Assembly: GCF_026191675.1 (NCBI RefSeq)
Contig: NZ_JAKRRY010000024.1
Coordinates: 1-64,000 of the forward strand
Direction of reading: 5' to 3'
Source: Vibrio qingdaonensis
GTDB lineage: Bacteria; Pseudomonadota; Gammaproteobacteria; Enterobacterales; Vibrionaceae
DNA length: 64,000 bases
The notes under the pieces were generated by a model. It was not told the origin of the DNA and did not search any database. It was given only the letters and a program-made list of their open reading frames with translations. How positions within the stretch are numbered: the stretch's first letter is position 1; every line of letters starts with the position of its first letter. Of this stretch, positions 1 to 8,938 are shown piece by piece. Made by a program: the position numbers and the translations under genes.

Positions 1-46
1 ATTCGTGACTAGGGCTTTTTCGTTGTAAGCTTTACGTATTAATGAT

Positions 47-67
47 GATCAACGTGTTACGTTTATC
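47..67. repeat. Operator-like inverted repeat downstream of the EF-G-like gene
   Basis: Two 9-bp half sites (GATCAACGT and ACGTTTATC) face each other across a 3-bp centre with one mismatch. It lies just past the stop of the EF-G-like gene and has no T-tract, so it reads more like a protein-binding site than an intrinsic terminator. The gene it might control would lie outside the window. Nothing else is apparent in bases 1-83. Confidence 0.35.
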
Positions 68-83
68 ATTTCTATACCAATAG

Positions 84-2099
84 CTAGTCAGCCTGAGAGC
101 ACACCTCATTTTGAACCGCACTCGGCGCCGGTTCATAGTGGCTCAATGTCATGCTAAATCGCCCTTCCCCCCCCGTCAGCGCTTTCAAACGACGCGAGTA
201 ATCCTGAAGTTCATTAATAGGAGACTTTGCTTGTAACCTTGTCGTGGTAAATCCTCCTTGTTCACTGCCTACGATGAGCCCTCGATTCCCAGAAAGATCC
301 CCAGTCACATCCCCTACTGTAGACATCGGTATTTCAAGTGCTAAGTCAACAATCGGCTCTAAGACAATCGGCCCTGCCGCTCGCACCGCTTCCAAGAATG
401 CTTTTTTTCCGGCAATAACAAAGGCTATTTCTTTTGAATCCACCGAATGGTGCTTACCTTCAAGTACGGTCACTTCAATATCTTTGATCGGATTACCAGA
501 AATCGCGCCTTCCTCTAAAGCTTGGCGAACGCCTTTTTCAACAGCCGGAATTAACGAAGTCGGTATTGATCCACCCACCACTTTATTCACAAATGAGAAC
601 CCTGTGCCTCTCTCGAGTGGTCTCACCGATAAGTGCACTTCACCAAACTGCCCTGCGCCACCACTTTGTTTTTTATGTCGATATTGCGCCTGCGCCTCAC
701 GGGTAATGGTTTCAAAATACTCGACACTTGGTTGATGCGTATCGACTTTTAGCTTATAAACCGTCGCCATTTTTTCAAGGGCGATTGTCAAATGAAACTC
801 ACCTTGACCACTGAGTACTGTTTCGTTGGTTGCCGCTCGGTGCTCGAGCTTCAAAGATGGGTCTTCTGCCAAAATTTTGGTCAGTACGTCCGACAGTTTT
901 TGTTCATCACCACGCTTTTTCGGAGTCAACGCTAAGCTATACATGGATTCTGGAAACTGTAGCGTTTTAAATGTGATGCCATCTTCGTCATGAGAGTCAT
1001 GGATGAGTGAATCAAAAGCCAGCTCATCCACCTTCACCAACACACAAAGGTCCCCGGCTTTACAAGAAGCAATTTCATGGCGCTTTTTGCCTTGTAAATT
1101 ATACAGGTGCCCGACTTTAAACGCTTTGCTGCTTTCCCCAACATACAATTGACTACCCGTGGTTATTTCACCTTGGAATACCCGGACGTAAGCAATTTTA
1201 CCGAGGTAAGGGTCAACACTAATTTTATAAACATGCGCAACGGTATGATCGCGTTGGTCACAGTTAATGGCGACCTGCTTACCGTGTTTTTCAAGTAACG
1301 GAGGATTGCCTTCATCAGGCATAGGCATAATTTCTGCTAAAGTTTTTAACAATAATTCACAGCCAGCCCCCGTGTCGGATGACACAAAACACACCGGAAT
1401 CACGTGCCCGGTTCGCAGCGCCTCTTCAAACGCATCATGTAATTGTTCAGCGCTTAATTCTGAGCCTTGCTCAAGGTACAGCTCCATCAATGACTCATCG
1501 ACTTCAACTACCTGATCCACTAAAAGCTCATGGGATTCATCCACACTGCTAAACAAGGTTTTCTGCTCAATATTGGCGGCAAAGTAGCAGTCAACGACCT
1601 CGGCAGGCTTTTGTGAAGGAAGGTTTATCGGCAAGCATTGAGCACCAAAGCGTTGCTCTATTTCTTCGAGAAATGGCAACAAACGCTCTGGATGTGCGTC
1701 AATTTTATTAATCACTATCATTTGGCATTTCTTTTGCGCCTTGGCAAAAGCAAACAACTGTTCTGATACCTGATTAATAGAAGTACTGGCATCGAGCACC
1801 AATGCGGTCGCTTCTACTGCTGGAAAAACACTCAGTGTGCGTCCCAAGAGCTCGACTTGCCCCGGAGTATCGATAAGGTTGATGTGGTGACCATCCCAGT
1901 TTAATGAGATAGGAGTGGCTTCAACACTATGCTGATAGTGAATTGACTGATCGTCAAAATCGGTGATGGTATCACCGTCCTCAACATGACCAAGGTGATT
2001 GCTAGAGTGTGACTCAAAAAGTAAGCGTTCAATTAAGCTGGTTTTACCCGTTCCTGTTTGTCCAACAACGGCGATATTTCTGACTTCGTATTTTGACAT
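84..2099 (-). CDS. Elongation factor G-like GTPase (EF-G paralogue)
   Basis: A 671-residue translational GTPase with EF-G domain order. The P-loop GQTGTGKT is at residues 13-20, DTPG at 77-80 and NKID at 131-134, followed by the EF-G domains II to V. The P-loop differs from the GHVDAGKT of true EF-G. The usual RGIT switch I motif is absent (the region reads QHSVEATPIS), as in the EF-G-like family. It is therefore probably not the main translocase; the precise role of this family is unsettled. The ATG follows AAGGAG and overlaps by one base the stop of a 32-codon upstream ORF, so translation is likely coupled. Family assignment is firm, function is inferred. Confidence 0.9.
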   Translation of the reverse strand: MSKYEVRNIAVVGQTGTGKTSLIERLLFESHSSNHLGHVEDGDTITDFDDQSIHYQHSVEATPISLNWDGHHINLIDTPGQVELLGRTLSVFPAVEATALVLDASTSINQVSEQLFAFAKAQKKCQMIVINKIDAHPERLLPFLEEIEQRFGAQCLPINLPSQKPAEVVDCYFAANIEQKTLFSSVDESHELLVDQVVEVDESLMELYLEQGSELSAEQLHDAFEEALRTGHVIPVCFVSSDTGAGCELLLKTLAEIMPMPDEGNPPLLEKHGKQVAINCDQRDHTVAHVYKISVDPYLGKIAYVRVFQGEITTGSQLYVGESSKAFKVGHLYNLQGKKRHEIASCKAGDLCVLVKVDELAFDSLIHDSHDEDGITFKTLQFPESMYSLALTPKKRGDEQKLSDVLTKILAEDPSLKLEHRAATNETVLSGQGEFHLTIALEKMATVYKLKVDTHQPSVEYFETITREAQAQYRHKKQSGGAGQFGEVHLSVRPLERGTGFSFVNKVVGGSIPTSLIPAVEKGVRQALEEGAISGNPIKDIEVTVLEGKHHSVDSKEIAFVIAGKKAFLEAVRAAGPIVLEPIVDLALEIPMSTVGDVTGDLSGNRGLIVGSEQGGFTTTRLQAKSPINELQDYSRRLKALTGGEGRFSMTLSHYEPAPSAVQNEVCSQAD

Positions 2100-2197
2100 T
2101 AGTGACTCCTTAAATGATTGAAAGCGTGGTCAAGCTCCGAGTCGGCGGTTTCCCGCCTGCTCGTCTTCCAAGTCATTTTTTGGATTCCTCTATTCAA
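2099..2197 (-). CDS. Candidate leader peptide / small ORF coupled to the EF-G-like gene
   Basis: A 32-codon ORF starts at TTG, six bases after a perfect AAGGAGG. An internal ATG at 2176 (25 codons, MTWKTSRRETADSELDHAFN...) has its own GAGGAA. The TAA stop overlaps the ATG of the EF-G-like gene (TAATG), the arrangement of translationally coupled genes. The mRNA inside the ORF can form a GGCGG-GAAA-CCGCC hairpin. I do not recognise the peptide; it is basic at its start and histidine-rich at the end. It could be a true small protein or a regulatory leader whose translation opens the downstream start. Confidence 0.45.
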   Translation of the reverse strand: MNRGIQKMTWKTSRRETADSELDHAFNHLRSH

Positions 2198-2312
2198 AAA
2201 GTACCTCCTTGTCACCGGAGTAAACAGTGTGAACCTATAGCCTTACTTTTTATGTGACTAATTTCATGTCGACAGACATTGAGCCATTTTATTCACCGTT
2301 TCGTGATTAGGC

Positions 2313-2349
2313 ACAAAAAAACGCCCTTAGATCATCTCCAAGGGCGTTC
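2313..2349 (-). terminator. Intrinsic terminator of aroC
   Basis: On the - strand a 9-bp stem AACGCCCTT/AAGGGCGTT is followed at once by a T-run. It lies about 35 bases beyond the aroC stop. Confidence 0.85.
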
Positions 2350-2384
2350 TGTACACAATTAAACGAATTTAAATTGAGATAACG

Positions 2385-3470
2385 TTAAATAATCGGTGTT
2401 TCCGTCGTCACTCCGTGGTTTTGTCCACGATGGCGCAATAGGTGATCCATTAACACAATAGCCAACATTGCTTCGGCGATAGGCACCGCTCGGATTCCCA
2501 CACACGGATCATGGCGGCCTTTGGTAATCAACTGCGTCGCTTCGCCACTACGAGTAATCGTGTCGCCCGGCACAGTAATGCTCGACGTCGGTTTCAAGGC
2601 AATACTAGCAACAATATCTTGACCCGTTGAAATACCACCTAAAATACCACCAGCATGATTACTGCTAAAGCCTTGCGGCGTGAGTGGGTCACGGTGTTCA
2701 CTGCCTTTTTGGCCGACAACATCAAAACCATCGCCAATCTCAACGCCTTTCACCGCATTAATACTCATGAGAGCGTGAGCAATATCGGCATCTAATCGGT
2801 CGAAAATAGGCTCACCTAAACCAACAGGAATGTTGGTTGCTACGACTTGCAGCTTCGCACCAATTGAGTCACCTTGCTTTAACAGCGCACGGATCAGTTG
2901 GTCAAAATCATCCACCTTATCGGCGTCTGGACAAAAGAACGCATTGTTCTCAATTTCGTTCCAGTCCACTTTATCAATGCTGATGTCGCCCATTTGTGAC
3001 AAATACGCACGCACTTCAACACCAAATTCTTTCTTTAGATATTGCTTGGCAATCGCACCTGCGGCAACACGCATCGCCGTTTCACGTGCAGAAGAACGAC
3101 CGCCACCACGATAATCACGTACGCCGTATTTCTGATGGTAAGTATAATCGGCATGACCTGGACGAAATTTATCTTTAATTTCTGAGTAATCTTTAGAGCG
3201 TTGGTCGGTATTTTCAATCAGTAACCCAATTGACGTCCCTGTAGTTTGGCCTTCAAACACACCAGACAGAATCTTAACTTCATCCGCTTCACGTCGTTGA
3301 GTGGTATAACGTGATGTGCCTGGACGACGGCGATCTAAATCAACCTGAAGGTCAGCTTCTGAAATTTCCAACCCTGGAGGGCATCCATCAACGATACAAC
3401 CTAGCGCGATACCATGGCTCTCTCCGAATGTTGTCACTCGAAAGTGTTGTCCGATACTATTTCCTGCCAT
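2385..3470 (-). CDS. aroC: Chorismate synthase
   Basis: A 361-residue protein of the usual length. It converts 5-enolpyruvylshikimate 3-phosphate to chorismate, the last step of the shikimate pathway, using reduced FMN. Visible signatures are GESHG at residues 16-20, the RRRPGTSR segment, the RPGHADYTYHQKYG region with its conserved histidine, and the RGGGRSSARETA phosphate-binding stretch. The ATG follows AGAGGAAG. Strong terminators bound it on both sides (its own downstream and that of prmB upstream), so it is probably transcribed alone although it follows prmB as in many gammaproteobacteria. Confidence 0.98.
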   Translation of the reverse strand: MAGNSIGQHFRVTTFGESHGIALGCIVDGCPPGLEISEADLQVDLDRRRPGTSRYTTQRREADEVKILSGVFEGQTTGTSIGLLIENTDQRSKDYSEIKDKFRPGHADYTYHQKYGVRDYRGGGRSSARETAMRVAAGAIAKQYLKKEFGVEVRAYLSQMGDISIDKVDWNEIENNAFFCPDADKVDDFDQLIRALLKQGDSIGAKLQVVATNIPVGLGEPIFDRLDADIAHALMSINAVKGVEIGDGFDVVGQKGSEHRDPLTPQGFSSNHAGGILGGISTGQDIVASIALKPTSSITVPGDTITRSGEATQLITKGRHDPCVGIRAVPIAEAMLAIVLMDHLLRHRGQNHGVTTETPII

Positions 3471-3584
3471 TACTTCCTCTGTTTTCTAGAACAAGCCCGC
3501 CTCAATACAATAGCTTGTTCTTCTGCCTGTCTGTTCTTCGTGATTTCATAGTGACGACAAAGCCAGACGTTGTAAACCCCCAAA

Positions 3585-3616
3585 CAAAAAAACGCCGCAA
3601 TATTCATCGCGGCGTT
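3585..3616 (-). terminator. Intrinsic terminator of prmB
   Basis: An 8-bp GC-rich stem AACGCCGC/GCGGCGTT is followed on the - strand by seven T residues, 34 bases past the prmB stop. A weaker T-run exists on the other strand. Confidence 0.85.
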
Positions 3617-3649
3617 TTCTAATAAGGCTTGGTTACCATTCAGACTCGT

Positions 3650-4582
3650 TTAGTCTTTGTAAATAGCAAACTCATCAGCACAAGCAACTAATTGCTCACG
3701 AGTTATCATGAACACGCCATGACCACCGTTGGCAAACTCAATCCACGTAAACGGAATTTCAGGATACTGCTCCATCATGTGGACCATTGAGTTGCCCACT
3801 TCACACACCAAAATACCGTCATCTGTCAGATAATCTGGTGCATTACACAAGATGCGTCGCACAAGTTTTAGACCATCGCTGCCTGCCGCAAGCCCTAACT
3901 CAGGCTCATGCGTAAACTCTTCTGGTAAGGAGTTCATGTCTTCTTCGTCCACGTAAGGTGGATTGGTCACGATAAGGTTGTACTTATCTTTAGGCAAATC
4001 ACGGAACAAATCCGAACGAATAGGGAAGACTTGTTGCTCAAGACCGTGGTCTTGAACGTTCTGCTCAGCCACTTCAAGTGCGTCAGATGAAATATCAATC
4101 GCATCCACTTCGGCATTTGGGAACGCATGCGCACAAGCAATAGCAATGCAGCCACTGCCCGTACACATATCCATAATACGCGCTGGCTCTTCTGTTAACC
4201 AAGGCTGGAACTGAGATTCAATTAACTCACCAATCGGTGAGCGTGGCACGAGTACGCGCTCATCCACAAAGAACTCGAGCCCACAGAACCAAGCTTTGTT
4301 AGTCAGGTAAGCCGTTGGCGTTCTATCGTTGATGCGTCGAATTACTCTTTCAACCACGCGCAAGCGCTCGCTACTAGTGAGCCTAGAGTTCAACACATGC
4401 GGCGGGACATCAATCGGCAAATAAAGCGTTGGTAAGATAAGCTGAACGGCTTCATCCCAAGCATTGTCTGTGCCGTGTCCGTAAAAAAGACCCGCGGCAT
4501 TAAAACGGCTAACGGTCCAGCGTATCAAGTCTTGAAGTGAGTGAAGCTCAGAAACGGCTTCTTCCACAAAAATCTTATCCAA
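3650..4582 (-). CDS. prmB: 50S ribosomal protein L3 N5-glutamine methyltransferase
   Basis: Methylates a conserved glutamine of ribosomal protein L3 with S-adenosylmethionine. The protein has the PrmB N-terminal region (TAYLTNKAWFCGLEF), the SAM-binding MCTGSGC at 139-145 and the catalytic NPPY at 207-210. I place the start at a TTG (MDKIFVEEAV) five bases after GGAGG. This gives 310 residues, matching the start I recall for E. coli PrmB; a TTG four codons upstream (4594) lacks a good ribosome site. It is divergent from smrB across 63 bases, a pairing common in enteric and Vibrio genomes. Confidence 0.95.
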   Translation of the reverse strand: MDKIFVEEAVSELHSLQDLIRWTVSRFNAAGLFYGHGTDNAWDEAVQLILPTLYLPIDVPPHVLNSRLTSSERLRVVERVIRRINDRTPTAYLTNKAWFCGLEFFVDERVLVPRSPIGELIESQFQPWLTEEPARIMDMCTGSGCIAIACAHAFPNAEVDAIDISSDALEVAEQNVQDHGLEQQVFPIRSDLFRDLPKDKYNLIVTNPPYVDEEDMNSLPEEFTHEPELGLAAGSDGLKLVRRILCNAPDYLTDDGILVCEVGNSMVHMMEQYPEIPFTWIEFANGGHGVFMITREQLVACADEFAIYKD

Positions 4583-4645
4583 AATTGCCTCCAAAAAGCG
4601 CTACAATACTTCCCAATAACGAAGTTCAATGAGTGTTTCTAAAAA

Positions 4646-5176
4646 ATGAGCCAAAAAGACACCGACGCGGATGACGATTTCGCCCTTTTTAGGGGTGAAG
4701 TACAGGGCGTAAAAAAGTTGCAACAGGATACCATAGTCCAGCAACCAAACCGAAATAAGAAACAGAAAGAAGCGAAAAGAACCATCAGAGAAGCTTCTGA
4801 CGCTGAATTTTATTTCTCAGACGAGTTTGTTCCCCACCTAAGTGAAGAGGGACCAACACGTTACGCTCGGGATGATGTATCGACCTATGAAGTGAAGCGA
4901 TTACGCCGCGGTGTGTACGTGCCTGATGTGTTTTTAGATATGCACGGTATGACGCAGCAAGAAGCTAAGCGTGAACTCGGTGCTATGATCGCACATTGCG
5001 TCAAAGAAAGCATACATTGTGCCTGTGTCATGCACGGCATTGGCAAACATATACTCAAGAAAAAAGCGCCACTTTGGCTCGCACAACACCCTGATGTCAT
5101 GGCATTTCACCAAGCGCCACTTGAATTTGGTGGCGATGGTGCGTTGCTCGTGCTGCTTTCTATCCCTGAAAAGTAG
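4646..5176 (+). CDS. smrB: Ribosome rescue endonuclease SmrB
   Basis: A 176-residue Smr-domain nuclease. In E. coli the family member cleaves mRNA between collided ribosomes. The C-terminal Smr domain holds the DMHG motif at residues 98-101 (family DxH) and HGIGKHILK at 130-138, both needed for activity, and ends in a GGDGALLVLL strand. The basic N-terminal stretch (residues 30-50) fits a ribosome-binding extension. It is divergent from prmB and convergent with sixA, with only 9 bases between the stops and no visible terminator. Confidence 0.95.
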   Translation: MSQKDTDADDDFALFRGEVQGVKKLQQDTIVQQPNRNKKQKEAKRTIREASDAEFYFSDEFVPHLSEEGPTRYARDDVSTYEVKRLRRGVYVPDVFLDMHGMTQQEAKRELGAMIAHCVKESIHCACVMHGIGKHILKKKAPLWLAQHPDVMAFHQAPLEFGGDGALLVLLSIPEK

Positions 5177-5185
5177 GCACTGTTC

Positions 5186-5650
5186 TTAAGGGTGAAGGTG
5201 CCACAGCAACTCGCCCTGTCTTCTTTCTACATCATACTCGACGCACACCAATCCTGATGTTGGAAACATAGGCGCGTTCATGTCACCCACTAACTCCGCG
5301 GTTAAGTATCCCACTAAAGGCAAATGTGACACCAGCAAGATTGACTCCAGGGATTCAACATTGCTCAACGCACCAATGTATTCCGCCACATCCTCAGCTT
5401 GACCATAAGGTGTGATGTCGTCACACACTGTCACCTTTTTAGCAGTAAACACCTCACTGATCCTATTCCAAGTCTGCTGAGCCCTTAGATAAGGGCTCAC
5501 CAACACATGATCAAAAGATGAAAAACCTTGCTGCTTACATGCTCGTGCAACAGAAAGAGAACACAGTTCGCCATGAGGCGTTAAGGCTCTCTCTTCATCG
5601 GTAGCAGCATAATGAACTGCTTCTCCGTGACGCATTATAAAAACTTTCAT
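5186..5650 (-). CDS. sixA: Phosphohistidine phosphatase SixA
   Basis: A 154-residue histidine phosphatase of the RHG superfamily. The catalytic RHG is at residues 7-9 (His8 takes the phosphate) and a second conserved histidine lies in LLVSHLPLVG. Enteric SixA removes phosphate from histidine phosphotransfer proteins such as ArcB or NPr. Length is close to the E. coli protein. Start chosen at the ATG after AGGTATACGT, which puts the RHG motif at the usual distance from the N-terminus. Confidence 0.93.
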   Translation of the reverse strand: MKVFIMRHGEAVHYAATDEERALTPHGELCSLSVARACKQQGFSSFDHVLVSPYLRAQQTWNRISEVFTAKKVTVCDDITPYGQAEDVAEYIGALSNVESLESILLVSHLPLVGYLTAELVGDMNAPMFPTSGLVCVEYDVERRQGELLWHLHP

Positions 5651-5845
5651 ACGTATACCTGTTCAAATCAGTAAGCCCCTGTGGGTATTCAGGACTCTAC
5701 AAGACGGTTACTCTAAAATAAAAAAATTAATTATATCAATTGGCTTGCTAAAGGCGTCGACTTTCTTAACAATTTAATAAGTAAAATAAAAATATTTGTA
5801 ACTTTATTTTTGCTTGTCTCAAATTAGACGTCATAATTATTTTAC

Positions 5846-5888
5846 TTACTCATTATATTACCAGCTCGATAATTAATATAGTGAGTAA
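5846..5888. repeat. 15-bp inverted repeat in the peptidase upstream region
   Basis: TTACTCATTATATTA and its near-perfect reverse complement (14 of 15) flank a 13-base loop. It sits in the 379-base AT-rich gap between sixA and the M16 peptidase, about 140 bases before the peptidase start. It could be a dyad operator or an RNA hairpin. I see nothing else firm in this gap. Confidence 0.5.
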
Positions 5889-6029
5889 CAAAAATGAGCC
5901 GGGTCATAACTTAGTCACTAAAAGATAAAAATCACGTAATTCAGGCTATTATGATCAATGAGACAACGCTTTCGTTGCCAGCACTTGGTAAGGTCGTCCA
6001 AGTGAAACGCGTATATCTGGAGAAGATAA

Positions 6030-8831
6030 GTGCACCTAAGTCCAAACGATAACCGATCCTATCGCACCCTCACCTTGGGTAATGCGATGCAAGTTCTGCT
6101 TATTGAAGATAAGCAGGCTCAAAAGTCGGCGGTAGCGCTTGCCGTGAATGTGGGTCACTTCGATGATCCTAATGATCGCGAGGGTCTCGCCCATTATTTG
6201 GAGCATATGTTATTTCTAGGAACAGAAAAATACCCAAAAGTTGGTGAGTTTCAATCCTTTGTTAACCAGCATGGGGGCACGAACAATGCGTGGACAGGCA
6301 CTGAGCACTCCTGTTTTTTCTTCGATATCTATCCCAATGCCTTCGAGCGTGGGCTTGACCGTTTTAGTCAATTTTTTTCTGCTCCGCTGTTCAATGAAGA
6401 AGCACTAGATAAAGAACGCCAAGCCGTTGATTCCGAATATAAACTGAAATTACATGATGATGGGCGACGCCTGTATCAAGTCCAAAAAGAAACCATTAAT
6501 CCTGCGCATCCATTTGCGAAGTTTTCCGTGGGTAATCTCGATACCCTGAGCGACCGCAACGGACAGTCAATACGCGATGAAATTCTGCATTTCCACCAGC
6601 AGCAATACTCCGCCGATCTCATGACATTAGCCCTTATTGGTCCCCACCCGCTGGATGAATTACAGCAATGGGTCGAAAGTAAATTCAACACGATAAAAAA
6701 CCAACACCGTCAAGATAAGCGAGTAGATATCCCGTTTATGACGGCGGAAGAAACGCAAAAGATCATTCGTGTTGAACCGATAAAAGAAATCCGTCGACTC
6801 ATATTGGCATTCCCAATGCCAGCAACCAACCAATATTATCACAACAAACCCCTCTCCTACTTTGCCAACTTGCTTGGCCATGAAGGGGAGGGCAGCTTAA
6901 TGTTGTATCTAAAAAACAAAGGCTGGATCACGTCCCTATCTGCGGGAGGGGGCGCTTCAGGGAGTAACTTTCGAGAGTTTTCTGTCAGCATGACCTTAAC
7001 GCCGCAAGGCCTTGAGCATTCCGATGACATCATAGCGTCCGTCTTCCAGTTTATTGCGCTAATTAAGACGCAAGGCATGCAGGAGTGGCGTCACCTTGAA
7101 AAGCGCGCCGTGATGGAGTCTGCGTTCCAGTTTCAAGAACCCGCTAGGCCATTAGATCTTGTCAGTCACCTCGTCATGAACATGCAAAACTATCAGGTCG
7201 ATGACATCATGTATGGTGACTACAAAATGGCGGATTATGATGAGTCCCTTCTTCGTGAGTGTGGCGACTACCTGACGGCTAGTAACCTCAAAGTCACCGT
7301 CGTTGCGAAAGAGCAGACCTTTGATAAGTCGGCAAAGTGGTACTTTACGCCCTACTCAGTGGCACCTTTTACCGATAAGCAGCAAGTCATGTTTGCTGGC
7401 GCTGAACGCGCAACGCCTGCCGAAGACTTACCCAACCTGCCGTTTTCTTTACCAAAGAAAAACCCTTTTATTATTTATGATCTAACCAGTTACCCAGCGG
7501 AATCTAATCACGAATTTCCGGTGTTACTAGAAGATCTCGATGGCTTTAGGTTATGGCACCTACAAGATCATGAGTTCAACGTACCAAAGGGCGTAGTATT
7601 TATTGCCATAGATAGTCCGCATTCTGTCAGCACGCCTAGAAACATTGTTAAGACTCGCTTATGTGTGGAAATGTTCTTAGATTCGCTGTCTGAAGAAACC
7701 TATGAAGCGGAAGTCGCAGGTTTGAATTACGATATGTACGCACACCAAGGGGGCGTCACATTATCCATTTCTGGCTTCAGTAAGAAACAGCCACAGCTGT
7801 TGAATATGATTTTGCAGCGCTTTGCCAGCCGTGAATTTAACCAAGCCCGCTATGAAAGCATCAAAGCTCAGTTATTGCGCAGCTGGAACAACGCATCCAA
7901 AGATCGCCCTATCTCGCAACTGTTCAATCAAATGAGTGGCATACTGCAACCGAATAATCCACCCTACCCAGTGTTAATAGAAGCACTAGAAACCATTGAT
8001 GTCGATGAACTTCCCGCCTTCGTGCAATCTATTTTGTCAGAGCTTCACATCGATATGTTTGTTTACGGCGATTGGCAGCGACAAGGTGCCATTGATATCG
8101 CCACGACACTCAAAGATGCGCTTCGTCTTGCTAACCAAAAATACGAAGAAAGTCTGCGTCCATTGGTCATGCTTGGCAAAAATGGCAGCTTCCAACGTGA
8201 AATGTTCTGTGATCAAGAAGACTCTGCGATTGTGGTTTATCACCAATGTGATGATGTTTCCCCTCGCAGCATCGCCTTGTACACGCTGGCGAATCACTTG
8301 ATGTCTGCGACGTTTTTCCACGAGATCAGAACCAAGCAGCAACTTGGCTATATGGTGGGCACTGGTAACATGCCGCTCAATCGTCATCCAGGTATTGTGT
8401 TGTATGTGCAATCACCCAAAGCCGCGCCGAGCGAGCTTATTCGCTCTATTGATGAATTTCTAAATGCCTTTTACATGGTGTTATTCGAACTCGATGACTA
8501 CCAATGGCACAGCAGTAAGAAAGGGCTTTGGAATCAAATTTCCACGCCAGACACGACGCTTCGCGGGCGGGCTCAACGTCTTTGGGTCGCCATAGGCAAT
8601 AAAGATACCGAATTTAATCAACGAGAAAAGGTATTGGAGGAGTTAAAGACGCTGACACGAGCCGACATGATTCGCTTTGTTGTCAATGAACTCAAACCGA
8701 GAACCGCCAATCGCTTAATCATGCACAGCTTAGGTAAAGCCCACATGGACGCACCACGCCTCAATGTCGGCTTAGAAATTGGTTCTATTGACGAATTCCA
8801 ACTCAGACCAAAAGATACCGATTTAGGATAA
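6030..8831 (+). CDS. M16 family zinc metallopeptidase (insulysin / protease III type)
   Basis: A 933-residue peptidase of the pitrilysin-insulysin group, which degrades medium-size peptides inside a closed chamber. The inverted zinc motif HYLEH is at residues 55-59 and the third zinc ligand, in ERQAVDSE, is Glu136. This fits the HxxEH-x76-E spacing. The remaining length gives the four homologous domains of the family. No signal peptide is visible, unlike periplasmic E. coli protease III, so a cytoplasmic location is likely. Start is GTG, five bases after GGAGAA. It is monocistronic, ending at a bidirectional terminator. Confidence 0.92.
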   Translation: MHLSPNDNRSYRTLTLGNAMQVLLIEDKQAQKSAVALAVNVGHFDDPNDREGLAHYLEHMLFLGTEKYPKVGEFQSFVNQHGGTNNAWTGTEHSCFFFDIYPNAFERGLDRFSQFFSAPLFNEEALDKERQAVDSEYKLKLHDDGRRLYQVQKETINPAHPFAKFSVGNLDTLSDRNGQSIRDEILHFHQQQYSADLMTLALIGPHPLDELQQWVESKFNTIKNQHRQDKRVDIPFMTAEETQKIIRVEPIKEIRRLILAFPMPATNQYYHNKPLSYFANLLGHEGEGSLMLYLKNKGWITSLSAGGGASGSNFREFSVSMTLTPQGLEHSDDIIASVFQFIALIKTQGMQEWRHLEKRAVMESAFQFQEPARPLDLVSHLVMNMQNYQVDDIMYGDYKMADYDESLLRECGDYLTASNLKVTVVAKEQTFDKSAKWYFTPYSVAPFTDKQQVMFAGAERATPAEDLPNLPFSLPKKNPFIIYDLTSYPAESNHEFPVLLEDLDGFRLWHLQDHEFNVPKGVVFIAIDSPHSVSTPRNIVKTRLCVEMFLDSLSEETYEAEVAGLNYDMYAHQGGVTLSISGFSKKQPQLLNMILQRFASREFNQARYESIKAQLLRSWNNASKDRPISQLFNQMSGILQPNNPPYPVLIEALETIDVDELPAFVQSILSELHIDMFVYGDWQRQGAIDIATTLKDALRLANQKYEESLRPLVMLGKNGSFQREMFCDQEDSAIVVYHQCDDVSPRSIALYTLANHLMSATFFHEIRTKQQLGYMVGTGNMPLNRHPGIVLYVQSPKAAPSELIRSIDEFLNAFYMVLFELDDYQWHSSKKGLWNQISTPDTTLRGRAQRLWVAIGNKDTEFNQREKVLEELKTLTRADMIRFVVNELKPRTANRLIMHSLGKAHMDAPRLNVGLEIGSIDEFQLRPKDTDLG

Positions 8832-8887
8832 CTGTCCAAGCACTAAAATAACCCAAGCTCTAAAATAACAAGCTACACGTTAACAAT

Positions 8888-8918
8888 AACAAAGCCATCA
8901 TTATTGATGGCTTTGTTT
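8888..8918. terminator. Bidirectional terminator between the peptidase gene and fadJ
   Basis: A 13-bp stem (AACAAAGCCATCA with its complement) around a TTAT loop separates two convergent genes. The stem ends in A/T-rich flanks on both strands. Confidence 0.8.
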
Positions 8919-8938
8919 AGTGGCAGCAACAGATGCTC

